Below are positions 7,401 through 12,910 of a stretch of DNA of 15,110 bases, piece after piece. This DNA is from Planctomycetaceae bacterium UBA4732 (GTDB taxonomy: Bacteria > Planctomycetota > Planctomycetia > Gemmatales > Gemmataceae): positions 18,046-33,155 of the forward strand of contig DHJA01000124.1 of assembly GCA_002404095.1 (NCBI GenBank), read 5' to 3'. The notes under the pieces were generated by a model. That model ran no database searches. It was not told the DNA's origin and saw only the letters and a list, made by a program, of their open reading frames with translations. A program made the translations under genes and the position numbers. The first letter of the stretch is position 1; every line of letters begins with the position of its first letter.

Positions 7401-8735
7401 CGACGGATCCCGCTCGGCGGCGCGGCGGAACGCGGCCAGCTGCTGATCGGGGTTGCCCAGCCGTTCGTAGCAGAGGCCGAGGAGACGGTCGGTTTCGCGG
7501 GCTAGCTCGGGCGACGCGGCCAGTTGCTTGCGGCGATCCTCCAGCAACGCGGCGGCCGGGCCGAACTTGCCGTCCACGAAATCGAGGCGGGCTTTGAGGA
7601 AATCGGCCGCCGCGCTCGGGCCGCCAGCGTTCATCTTGCCGATTAGCTCCCGCGCTTCCTCCGGCTTGCCGGCGTCGATGAACAGGTTGGCGACGTTCCA
7701 CAGGGCGTCGGCGTCGGGGGCCGCGCCGAGCGTTTCGCGCGCCGCGTGCAGCTGATCGACCGCCGCGGTCGAATCTCCCTCGCGCAGCGCCAGTGCGGCC
7801 AGAGCCAGACGCAACCGCACTTCCTGCGGGTGCGCCGCCAGGCCCGCTTGCAGATCCGTCCGCGCCCCTTTGAGGTCGCCCTTTTCCATTTTTACGTCGG
7901 CGGAGGCGAGGAGCACTTCCACGTCCTCTGGCGCCAGCTTCCAGGCGGCTTCCACGTCCTTGATGGCGTCGGCGAAGAGGCCGACCTCGCGCAGATAGTG
8001 GCTGCGGGCCAGGCGGGCCTCGGCCGACTCCGGGCCGGCGGCCGCCACCATATCCTCCATGACCTCTTTCGGATCGCCATAACGCTTCACGCCTTTCTTG
8101 CCGTCCTTGGCGACCAGGTTGTCGCCGCGCCGGCGGAGCAGCGACGCCAGGCGGACGTACGCGTCCACGCGCCGGGGGCCGTCATGGATCGAGTCCTCGT
8201 AATCCGTCTTCGCGTCGGCAAAATGGCCGTCGGTCTCTTCACAGCGTCCCATCTGATATTCCAGTTCCGCGTCGTCGGGCGAAGCCTCCAGGAGTATTTT
8301 GAGATGTTCGCGGGCGTCAAGGGTACGGTGGATGCTCACCGCCAGATCGACCAGTTTCCGGCGCACGTCATCGCGGGCCGGGTCGAGGCGGACGGCCTTT
8401 TCGAGGACGAAGAAGGCGCGCCCCTTCTGCAAGGGCGACTTCGCCAGTTCGTTGAGGAGGAGGCTGTAGCGGGCGAGGACGTCGGGGTCGTCCGGGTGGA
8501 AACCGAGATAGCGGCCGAGGTAGTCGGCGGCCTTGGCGAGGGATTTGTCGGCCTTATCGGCGTCTCCGGCTTTCTTGGCTTCATCGGCCTGCTGCTGGGC
8601 CTGCTCGGCTAGGTCCTTGAGGACGCTGGCGTTGCGCGTCACCTGGAAGGCGTGCAGGAAATGGACGCCGACGGCGAGAACGACGAAAACGGCCAGGACG
8701 ACGGCCGTTCTTCCGAGCCGGAGTACTCTGCGCAT
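4413..8735 (-). CDS. Very large membrane-anchored TPR protein (PrsT-like)
   Basis: Protein of 1440 residues with an N-terminal membrane helix (about 8-29, preceded by MRRVLRLGR), so probably anchored in the inner membrane with the bulk in the periplasm. The rest is almost entirely alpha-helical tetratricopeptide-like repeats, with clear units near the start (PDDPDVLARYSLLLNELA) and the end (ASVLDTLGVVYLKLGRAEDA). The composition is rich in Ala, Leu, Lys, Asp and Glu. TPR proteins of this kind (PrsT type) occur in exosortase/PEP-CTERM polysaccharide loci, where they are thought to scaffold assembly or export; the assignment here rests on architecture and context. It is longer than typical PrsT proteins of roughly 900 residues. 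ATG 8735 is chosen because AAGAGG lies 8 nt upstream and the membrane helix follows; an upstream in-frame ATG (8822) adds 29 unlikely residues. It is the last gene of the minus-strand run and has no clear own promoter. Confidence 0.85.
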   Translation of the reverse strand: MRRVLRLGRTAVVLAVFVVLAVGVHFLHAFQVTRNASVLKDLAEQAQQQADEAKKAGDADKADKSLAKAADYLGRYLGFHPDDPDVLARYSLLLNELAKSPLQKGRAFFVLEKAVRLDPARDDVRRKLVDLAVSIHRTLDAREHLKILLEASPDDAELEYQMGRCEETDGHFADAKTDYEDSIHDGPRRVDAYVRLASLLRRRGDNLVAKDGKKGVKRYGDPKEVMEDMVAAAGPESAEARLARSHYLREVGLFADAIKDVEAAWKLAPEDVEVLLASADVKMEKGDLKGARTDLQAGLAAHPQEVRLRLALAALALREGDSTAAVDQLHAARETLGAAPDADALWNVANLFIDAGKPEEARELIGKMNAGGPSAAADFLKARLDFVDGKFGPAAALLEDRRKQLAASPELARETDRLLGLCYERLGNPDQQLAAFRRAAERDPSWLPGRLGQASALLAAGRASDEALGEYRALVGRAPEARLQAIRLLILRNLRSPGKPDWTEADALVKDASDGERKAAGFRLVEANLLAAEGRLDDAWKKLDAAAAADPKEVRYRIVQADLADFEERQKKKPPLTAREVLGKAEAETGDGVDLRLARAARFAIHPNAAKRLSALEEAADAFDAADRARLFAGLAEAHVRAGDLDGAVALLGQARNLSKDDVAVRVRLFDLMLRSFGPPAAAVSKDERDKQAATLQAIVDDVRGIEGADGVAWRYCEASLLIFQAQNGDKAGLKDARALLAEVGKRRPGWSRPPLLEGEVEELDGDADGAAAKYRQAIDLGDRRPEVLRVTARLLASRRRYDEAKQVLEKVGDAPADGDLGRLDAEVSLLNRDPKEHVRELLERAEKAAADSKDYNDPLWLGQMYLATGDKAKAEAAFRRAVALNAAAPEARVSLVVLLAGAGEKDKARAELDKAAAALPADKAAGVLAVGYEALGQRDKAEEQYLSLIKTRPDAGGLRAAAAFYLRGGDVQKAAPLLQQIIDAPGQQADAEPVLWARRTLALALAAGGDYAQSKKALELLDQNLRERKTPEDERARAIVLASRPGGRRESIRTLEASFNRLRPTPDEEFLLARLYEADRDWDHANEHFLALVGAKGGANPSHLAYYILALLRRKDANEAAIWLARLEALEPDGARTLGLKARVLYEQRQGEAASRLVEDYADKTFKEKKNAAVLGEAASLLEELGRPVEAEKKFREYVKAVEAEQPEKNLVLAAFLARQKRLAESLDVIEAVWTKCKPETAALTTVASLRVGGATERDFRRVEVLLREAIARNPMTANLLVALADLLDAEGKDGEAKTLYRQILAANPRNALALNNLAWLLAFQPGKPAESLDLVKRRIEVTGPSASVLDTLGVVYLKLGRAEDAVQAFSDSAAQNPTASIYFHLAEAQMAAGKANEAEKASQKAVELGLKGPALSGADLHPLEQADYQKWAARRKGS

Positions 8736-8785
8736 GGGGCAAACCTCTTGAAGGTCGGGCTGGCGGGGCGGGAAAGTGATTGAAG

Positions 8786-8807
8786 CGTCAATAAGGGAAG
8801 ATTGACG
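8786..8807. repeat. Short inverted repeat upstream of the TPR gene
   Basis: CGTCAAT (8786-8792) and ATTGACG (8801-8807) form a perfect 7-bp palindrome with an 8-nt spacer, about 50 nt upstream of the TPR start. The size suits a dimeric regulator site or a small leader hairpin. There is no independent support for either. Confidence 0.3.
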
Positions 8808-8828
8808 GACCAGGCGATTCATGCGAAC

Positions 8829-8869
8829 AGGGAAGGAAGAAGGGGCGGACCCTTGTCAGGGTCCGCCCC
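8829..8869 (-). terminator. Terminator of the 8897-9664 PEP-CTERM gene
   Basis: A perfect 12-bp stem (8842-8853 with 8858-8869, loop TGTC) starts 27 nt past the stop of the minus-strand PEP-CTERM gene. On the minus strand it is followed by a pyrimidine-rich tail (TTCTTCCTT) rather than a pure T-run, so termination may be partial and allow some readthrough into the TPR gene. Confidence 0.65.
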
Positions 8870-8896
8870 CTGTGGGCGTCGTTTGTGGTTATCGGA

Positions 8897-9664
8897 TCAC
8901 GCGGCGGACAGCGCCTTCCTGGTCTTCCGGCGGCTGGCAAGAAAGCCCAGCGCGATCACCGGGATGCCGATGAACGCCAGCACACCGCTGGACGGGGCGG
9001 GAACGAGGCCTACGTTAGACCCGGCCTGCGCATCCACCTCTGTTGTGCCGGTATCGGAAAGTGAGTCGTTTGCCTGGCTCGGGGTGAACTTAAGTACGTT
9101 CTGGATCTCGAAAGTCTGGGGACCGGAGGTAACAGCGAAGGACTGGGACCGACTGTTCGAGTTTGTGTTCTGTGCGGGCAACGGGTTCGCGCCAGTAAAC
9201 GGCCCCTGCAAATTAGTTGTTGAAGTACCCAAGCTACTTATCAAATAGCTTTGGAAGGAGTAGCTAGCGTTTTGGCTGAGCGCGCTGTCGCTGATGGAAC
9301 TGACCAGCGTCACCGAGCTTCCGTTCGTTGCCAGATTCGTAAGGTCAAGGGTGATTGTCAAAGTCCCCCCGCCCGTCGTCGCTTGCACATTGAAGGTATT
9401 TTGTGTCGCCATCACAAAACCAGCCCCCGAGGTTCCAGGCTTCGGAGGTGCTGTAGCGCTTCCGTTGACTGTGAAAGCGCCAATTGTGTTGTTCAGCGCG
9501 ATGGTTCCCGTGTTGGCATTATCTACGATTGTCTGCGTATCCGCGGCGATGCCGTCAGACAAAATGATCTCGAACGTAGCACTCGCCGGTTGGGCCATGC
9601 CGAGAAGAGCGACCACCGCCAGGATGGCCGTCGCGCACAGGGTGCGCATGATAGAAAGTCGCAT
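8897..9664 (-). CDS. PEP-CTERM secreted protein (cargo 2)
   Basis: Exported protein of 255 residues. A signal peptide (1-29, cleavage expected after PASA) leads to a Ser/Thr/Asn/Gly-rich, probably all-beta body, without cysteine or a visible catalytic motif. The C-terminal sorting signal spans about 221-255: VPAPSS, a hydrophobic helix, SRRKTRK, then ALSAA. As in cargo 1, the glutamate of the canonical PEP is replaced. The body is not clearly related to cargo 1, and I do not recognise its domain. The start ATG 9664 has GAGG 8 nt upstream. The gene lies 106 nt downstream of the second small secreted protein gene and ends at a hairpin terminator. Likely role: surface or matrix protein delivered by an exosortase encoded elsewhere. 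Confidence 0.85.
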   Translation of the reverse strand: MRLSIMRTLCATAILAVVALLGMAQPASATFEIILSDGIAADTQTIVDNANTGTIALNNTIGAFTVNGSATAPPKPGTSGAGFVMATQNTFNVQATTGGGTLTITLDLTNLATNGSSVTLVSSISDSALSQNASYSFQSYLISSLGTSTTNLQGPFTGANPLPAQNTNSNSRSQSFAVTSGPQTFEIQNVLKFTPSQANDSLSDTGTTEVDAQAGSNVGLVPAPSSGVLAFIGIPVIALGFLASRRKTRKALSAA

Positions 9665-9770
9665 TGCAGAAGCCTCGCTTTTCGCTTTTCTGGTGGTTAT
9701 GGTACGCCGAACCGCATTCGCGATTCACACAAGCGCACCACAACGGAATGAGACACTTTGGACATTCGGA

Positions 9771-10265
9771 TCATGCCCAAAGGCAGCGAGGCGGTCTAAA
9801 TAGGCGTGAGGAGAATGGAGGCGGTCGGCGCAACACCGCGTCGAGGAAGAGGACGCCGACCAGCACCGGCGCGTCGGTCTGAGGCCTGGACGCCATAGCG
9901 GGGAGATTGCTTGTGCCCGCGGCTCCAGCGTTGCTGGGCGGACTCTGGCCTCCGACCCCCGTAGAGGCGGCGCCGAGATTTAGGTTCGCTGGTGGAGAAC
10001 TGGTGAGCAGCTGGAGAAAGTCTTTTGCTTCTTGGCGGGGCAAGTCGATTTCCGAATCCATCTGGGCGGCCGAGACGGCCGATGTCATGGCATCGAACGC
10101 CGCTTGCGGGGCGACAACGTCCCCAAAGGAGTCCGCGGAGGGACGGCTGATGAGAGAAACTGGCGTATCGAATCCCGCCCGTGCGACATCGCCCGCCAAC
10201 GGACAGGCGACCAGCAAGGTCAGCGGCATCAGGATTCGGAACATCCGGTTTCGCAAGGAAGCCAC
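9771..10265 (-). CDS. Small secreted protein, RLFRPPR C-terminal family (copy 2)
   Basis: Protein of 164 residues, paralogue of 2260-2763 and of unknown function. The signal peptide (1-30, ending VARA before GF) contains LVAC at 18-21, which also fits a lipobox, but copy 1 lacks that cysteine and both copies keep an A-x-A site before GF, so ordinary cleavage is more likely. The mature protein has GF-x-TP, RP-x-ADSF, EIDLP and a Gly/Ala/Ser linker. The C-terminal block (132-160) has APVLVGVL, PPPF and SRLFRPPR, followed by the extra tail CLWA. The GTG start matches copy 1 (MAS) and, as there, no Shine-Dalgarno is visible; ATG 10244 (residue 8) is an alternative. A sigma70-like promoter lies just upstream. 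The PEP-CTERM cargo 2 gene follows on the same strand, repeating the gene order of module 1. Confidence 0.8.
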   Translation of the reverse strand: MASLRNRMFRILMPLTLLVACPLAGDVARAGFDTPVSLISRPSADSFGDVVAPQAAFDAMTSAVSAAQMDSEIDLPRQEAKDFLQLLTSSPPANLNLGAASTGVGGQSPPSNAGAAGTSNLPAMASRPQTDAPVLVGVLFLDAVLRRPPPFSSRLFRPPRCLWA

Positions 10266-10306
10266 ACCAGTCAGGAGTCAATCAAGGCGGAGTATCTATT
10301 CCACAG

Positions 10307-10344
10307 ATTGTACGCTTGAAAAAACAGAACGCAAGCGGATTTTT
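10307..10344 (-). promoter_or_regulatory. Sigma70-like promoter for 10265-9771
   Basis: On the minus strand TTGCGT (10329-10334), a 16-nt spacer and TACAAT (10307-10312) are preceded by a short A-tract (10339-10344). Transcription would start near 10300, about 35 nt before GTG 10265. The layout resembles the promoter of the paralogue at 2842-2887. Confidence 0.5.
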
Positions 10345-10398
10345 CGCTTCTTTCCAAATAATCCAGAAAAAACTCCTGCCTACGCCAAATCAGCCGGC

Positions 10399-11367
10399 TC
10401 ACGCCGGCCGCTTATTGCCGCCCACCGCGAAACGCGGCAGCAGTTCCGCCCGCGCGCCCAGGTCTTCGACGAGATCGATCGCCCGGACGAACGTACGGCC
10501 CTCGCTCAGCAGGCGGTCGAGCCGGCCGCGGCTGGCCGCGATGCCGTTGTAGGTGCGGAAGCGGCTTACGCCCCTCAGCGGCAGCCGTTGCTGCTCCACG
10601 TCGAATTCCCACGGGTGGAAATAGAGCATCGCCGTGGGCAGGCCGCCCGCCCGGCAGACCTGCGCGATCGCTTTTTTCATGAAGACCAGCGGGAAGAGTC
10701 GGAATGTGCCGCCGCCGCCCATCGGCATGATGAATCCCATCAGGCTCAGCGTGGCCGGCGGCAGTTCCAGGATGTCGCGCCGCGGCCCGCCCCCCCGAAA
10801 CGGCGTCCGCGGCGCGCCGGGCACCCCATAGCGGTCATGCCGCACCGGGTAGACCGACGAGTCGTAGCGGAACCCCTCCTCGGCCAGCACGTCCAGCGCC
10901 CAGGCCGTTTGCCGCATGATGCTGAACGTCGGCGCCCGATAGCCGGCCACCGCACAGCCCGTCAGCTGCTCTAAGGCGCCCTTGCTTCGGCGGAGGTCTT
11001 CCCGAAACGTCTCCGGGGTGAAATGATGCACACGGCGATGGTCCCAGCCGTGGCTCGCCACCTCATGGCCGGCTTGGTGGATGGCGCGGATCAACGCCGG
11101 GTTGTGTTCGGCGATCCGTCCCACGATGAAGAAGGTGGCTCGGACGCCGTCGCGCGCCAAACGCCCCAGAATCCACCGCGTCGAGGCGTCCAGGCGTTCG
11201 CGGCAATGGGCCTTGTATTCCGGGGAGATTTTGAGCTTGGCCGCCGCCTCGATGCGGTAGTGCTCCTCCACGTCGAAGCTTAGAACGACCCGCGGCTCTT
11301 CGGCTGGGCCGGCCGAAGGCTGAAGCGCGGTAGGAAGGACGGCGGGCGAGGGGGATGGGCTTGCCAT
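10399..11367 (-). CDS. Polysaccharide deacetylase, XrtA/PEP-CTERM-associated type
   Basis: Enzyme of 322 residues predicted to remove N-acetyl groups from a surface polysaccharide. The NodB-homology domain shows SFDVEE (30-35, catalytic and metal-binding Asp region), ATFF (77-80), the metal motif SHGWDH (H106 and H110), and the RAPTF motif. The C-terminal part carries the DUF3473-type YFHPWEFD segment typical of deacetylases found with exosortase A systems. No clear signal peptide is visible, so the location is probably cytoplasmic, as is usual for this subgroup. ATG 11367 has GGAGG 11 nt upstream. An in-frame start at 11487 would add 40 residues translated from the palindromic repeat at 11392-11503 and is rejected. 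The FemAB-like gene lies upstream on the same strand; the pairing of these two is characteristic of PEP-CTERM polysaccharide loci. Confidence 0.9.
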   Translation of the reverse strand: MASPSPSPAVLPTALQPSAGPAEEPRVVLSFDVEEHYRIEAAAKLKISPEYKAHCRERLDASTRWILGRLARDGVRATFFIVGRIAEHNPALIRAIHQAGHEVASHGWDHRRVHHFTPETFREDLRRSKGALEQLTGCAVAGYRAPTFSIMRQTAWALDVLAEEGFRYDSSVYPVRHDRYGVPGAPRTPFRGGGPRRDILELPPATLSLMGFIMPMGGGGTFRLFPLVFMKKAIAQVCRAGGLPTAMLYFHPWEFDVEQQRLPLRGVSRFRTYNGIAASRGRLDRLLSEGRTFVRAIDLVEDLGARAELLPRFAVGGNKRPA

Positions 11368-11391
11368 GATTAAGGGAACCTCCACTTTCCT

Positions 11392-11503
11392 GGTTCCCAC
11401 GCTCTGCGTGGGAACCCGCGTCGGGACGCTCTGCGTCCCGTCTAGCGAGGGGACGCGATGCAGGGCGTCGCCCGCATCGGCGCCCACGCAGAGCGTGGGC
11501 GCC
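11392..11503. repeat. Cluster of hairpins with a shared ACGC-3nt-GCGT core
   Basis: Three strong palindromes lie in a row: 11392-11416 (11-bp stem), 11422-11440 (8-bp stem) and 11479-11503 (11-bp stem). All have a 3-nt loop and the core ACGC/GCGT; the loop is TCT in the first two and AGA in the third, so the third is an inverted copy. A weaker one (CGATGC at 11456-11461 with GCATCG at 11474-11479) lies between. The cluster fills the 146-nt gap between the FemAB-like and deacetylase genes. It looks like an extragenic repetitive palindrome and may attenuate readthrough. In one frame it encodes repeated VGTR-like peptides, which can be mistaken for gene extensions. Confidence 0.75.
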
Positions 11504-11513
11504 AGGCCGTCGC

Positions 11514-12602
11514 TCAGGGAATGCCTCGGACGATGGATGGGCCGATCCAGCGTGTCAGGCGGACCGGCAGCCGCTGCCAGATGCGAATCAATCGCTTGTA
11601 GCGAGGATTTTCCGGCCGGGGATCATCGGCGCCGGCCGCTTCACCGCCGGGGCGGTAGTACTGCCACACCGCCGGCGCCGGCATCGCGCCCCACTGCTTC
11701 TTGAAGCGGTAGGTGTTGCCGTCGATGGTGGAACGGCCGAAGTCGAACACCGCCTGACCGCGCTCGACGGCCCGCTCCAGCAGTTTCCAGTAAAGCAGCA
11801 TGTTGGCGCAGGTGGAATTGTACTGGCGTAGCGCCGAGGCGCTGGGAACTTCCGTGACGCCCTTCCCGTGCAGCAGCAGGGCGGCGGCGACCGGTGTGCG
11901 CTCAGCCCGCACCACGAACAACTCGGCGTCAGAGGGAAACTGCCGTAAGGCGTTGGCGAACAGTTCGGCGCCGTAGACCGGCGTACCCAGGTCGCGCATG
12001 TTGCGGCTGAAGACGGAGTAAAACTCCGGTAACAGTTCTTCGCCGCCGCAGACCGCGGTTAAGCCGCTTTTCTCCGCCTTCCGCACCTGATTGCGCACTT
12101 TGCCGGACAGCCCTTCCCACAGCGGCCCCGGGAACTCGGGCAGCGCCAGCCGCATGTGGCATTTGCTGGCCAGGGCGCCGGTCAGCGCGGCGTGTTCGAC
12201 CTTCTGCTCGTGGCGGAGTTCGAGGTAGCGCACCCGCAGCTCGTCCGCCAGCTGGACCGCCCGGTCGATCAGACGGCCGCGCGCCTCGTCGTCGTCCGCC
12301 AGGACGCCGTTGCTGTTGAGGTAGGGCAGGCTGATGAGGAAGCGGCCGAACAGGAGGCTGCGGACGTAGGCCAGCGGCAGGAAGCCACACGTCCGCTCGC
12401 CGTCCACGGCCTCCAGGGCGTAGATTTCGTGGCCGAAGGCGCTTTCGAGGACGGAGAGCCAAGCGGGGTCGCGGCTGAGCGGGGCGGGGCCGCCGGCCAG
12501 GGCGTAGGCGCGGAGGCGCGGCAGCTGGGCCGGCAGGTCCGGCCCGTTGTGAACGCGCACCAATAGCGCGCGCGAGGCGGTAAGCGACTGGGAACTAAGC
12601 AT
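11514..12602 (-). CDS. FemAB-like acyltransferase (XrtA/PEP-CTERM system type)
   Basis: Protein of 362 residues with the GNAT-like double fold of the FemAB family, whose best-known members add amino acids to peptidoglycan from aminoacyl-tRNA. The exosortase-associated branch probably modifies polysaccharide precursors; the substrate is unknown. Visible features include DPAWL (46-50), the conserved LFGR and SLPYLNSNGV segment (84-100), KVRNQVRKAEKSG in the middle, and near the C-terminus FDFGRSTIDGNTYRFKKQWG (glycine-arginine motif followed by the KKQWG signature). No signal peptide; cytoplasmic. The first in-frame start is ATG 12602, which has no visible ribosome site, whereas an out-of-frame ATG at 12727 has an excellent one. 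A promoter lies at 12828-12855. The deacetylase gene follows downstream. Confidence 0.88.
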   Translation of the reverse strand: MLSSQSLTASRALLVRVHNGPDLPAQLPRLRAYALAGGPAPLSRDPAWLSVLESAFGHEIYALEAVDGERTCGFLPLAYVRSLLFGRFLISLPYLNSNGVLADDDEARGRLIDRAVQLADELRVRYLELRHEQKVEHAALTGALASKCHMRLALPEFPGPLWEGLSGKVRNQVRKAEKSGLTAVCGGEELLPEFYSVFSRNMRDLGTPVYGAELFANALRQFPSDAELFVVRAERTPVAAALLLHGKGVTEVPSASALRQYNSTCANMLLYWKLLERAVERGQAVFDFGRSTIDGNTYRFKKQWGAMPAPAVWQYYRPGGEAAGADDPRPENPRYKRLIRIWQRLPVRLTRWIGPSIVRGIP

Positions 12603-12724
12603 GGGTGTAGGCTCAGGGTTGGGGGTGGCGTGGGCACGAGACGGCAGGTCGGCCGACGGAGAGGCGTCGCCGGACGGCAGAGGAAGAGCGGCTTGTCGGA
12701 AAAAGTTATCTGGGGCAGCAACGC

Positions 12725-12741
12725 CATTGTCGCTTCTCCTC
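12725..12741 (-). promoter_or_regulatory. Strong ribosome site and ATG in the FemAB leader, out of frame
   Basis: On the minus strand GAGGAG precedes ATG 12727 by 8 nt, the best ribosome site in this part of the window. The frame it opens runs to 12269 and overlaps FemAB out of frame; its product is Pro/Arg-rich and looks like a shadow. It may be a leader ORF affecting FemAB translation, or the true start of FemAB separated from its frame by a one-base shift. Confidence 0.4.
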
Positions 12742-12827
12742 TATCGGGGAGTTTCAGACGCGGGGGCCGCCGTCGGCCGGCAGGGGTTCGCGGGATCGTT
12801 CAGGCCTTGCGGTAGTTTTCAACACCC

Positions 12828-12855
12828 AGCATAACATGAAATTCGCGTTCGTCAA
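12828..12855 (-). promoter_or_regulatory. Sigma70-like promoter for the FemAB-like gene
   Basis: TTGACG (12850-12855), a 16-nt spacer and TATGCT (12828-12833) are read on the minus strand just after the epimerase gene. The -35 box matches consensus at five of six positions. Transcription would start near 12821. This suggests FemAB and deacetylase can be expressed independently of the epimerase and glycosyltransferase. Confidence 0.5.
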
Positions 12856-12856
12856 T

Positions 12857-12902
12857 GCCGAATGCGCCAATTCTCACATTATTTCGGATTGGCGCATCCG
12901 GC
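12857..12902. repeat. Inverted repeat between epimerase stop and FemAB promoter
   Basis: ATGCGCCAAT (12862-12871) and ATTGGCGCAT (12888-12897) form a perfect 10-bp stem, extended outward by four more pairs (12857-12860 with 12899-12902) after one mismatch. The spacer is 16 nt and AT-rich. It lies 8 nt past the epimerase stop codon and directly upstream of the FemAB -35 box. Without a T-run it may be a weak terminator, or a regulator site for the adjacent promoter. Confidence 0.5.
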
Positions 12903-12910
12903 GTCCCGGC

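Larger units (their letters stand above)
12603..12910. other. Non-coding gap with FemAB leader
   Basis: This 308-bp interval lies between the epimerase stop and the FemAB-like start. It contains an inverted repeat and a minus-strand promoter next to the epimerase end, then a leader of about 220 nt. The leader includes a well-formed ribosome site and ATG at 12727 that opens a different frame from FemAB. The FemAB frame itself is open upstream to a TAG at 12741-12743 but has no ATG, GTG or TTG there. Confidence 0.6.

Noticed and set aside
4521..8612. Several long plus-strand frames inside the TPR gene
   Set aside because: They are antisense shadows of a GC-rich coding sequence, have biased Arg/Gly/Val/Gln composition and no domains; the minus-strand frame gives continuous TPR-like helices.
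10202..10204. Lipoprotein call for the second small secreted protein from LVAC
   Set aside because: The paralogue lacks the cysteine and both proteins conserve an A-x-A site followed by GF, so ordinary signal peptidase cleavage fits better; kept only as an alternative.
10393..10408. Hairpin GCCGGC-TCAC-GCCGGC overlapping the deacetylase stop as a terminator
   Set aside because: The stem is only 6 bp, overlaps the stop codon, and the nearest T-run on the minus strand (10367-10372) is over 20 nt away.
11368..11487. N-terminal extension of the deacetylase from an upstream in-frame start
   Set aside because: The added 40 residues are translated from the hairpin repeat at 11392-11503 and lack family similarity, whereas ATG 11367 has GGAGG upstream and starts just before the domain.
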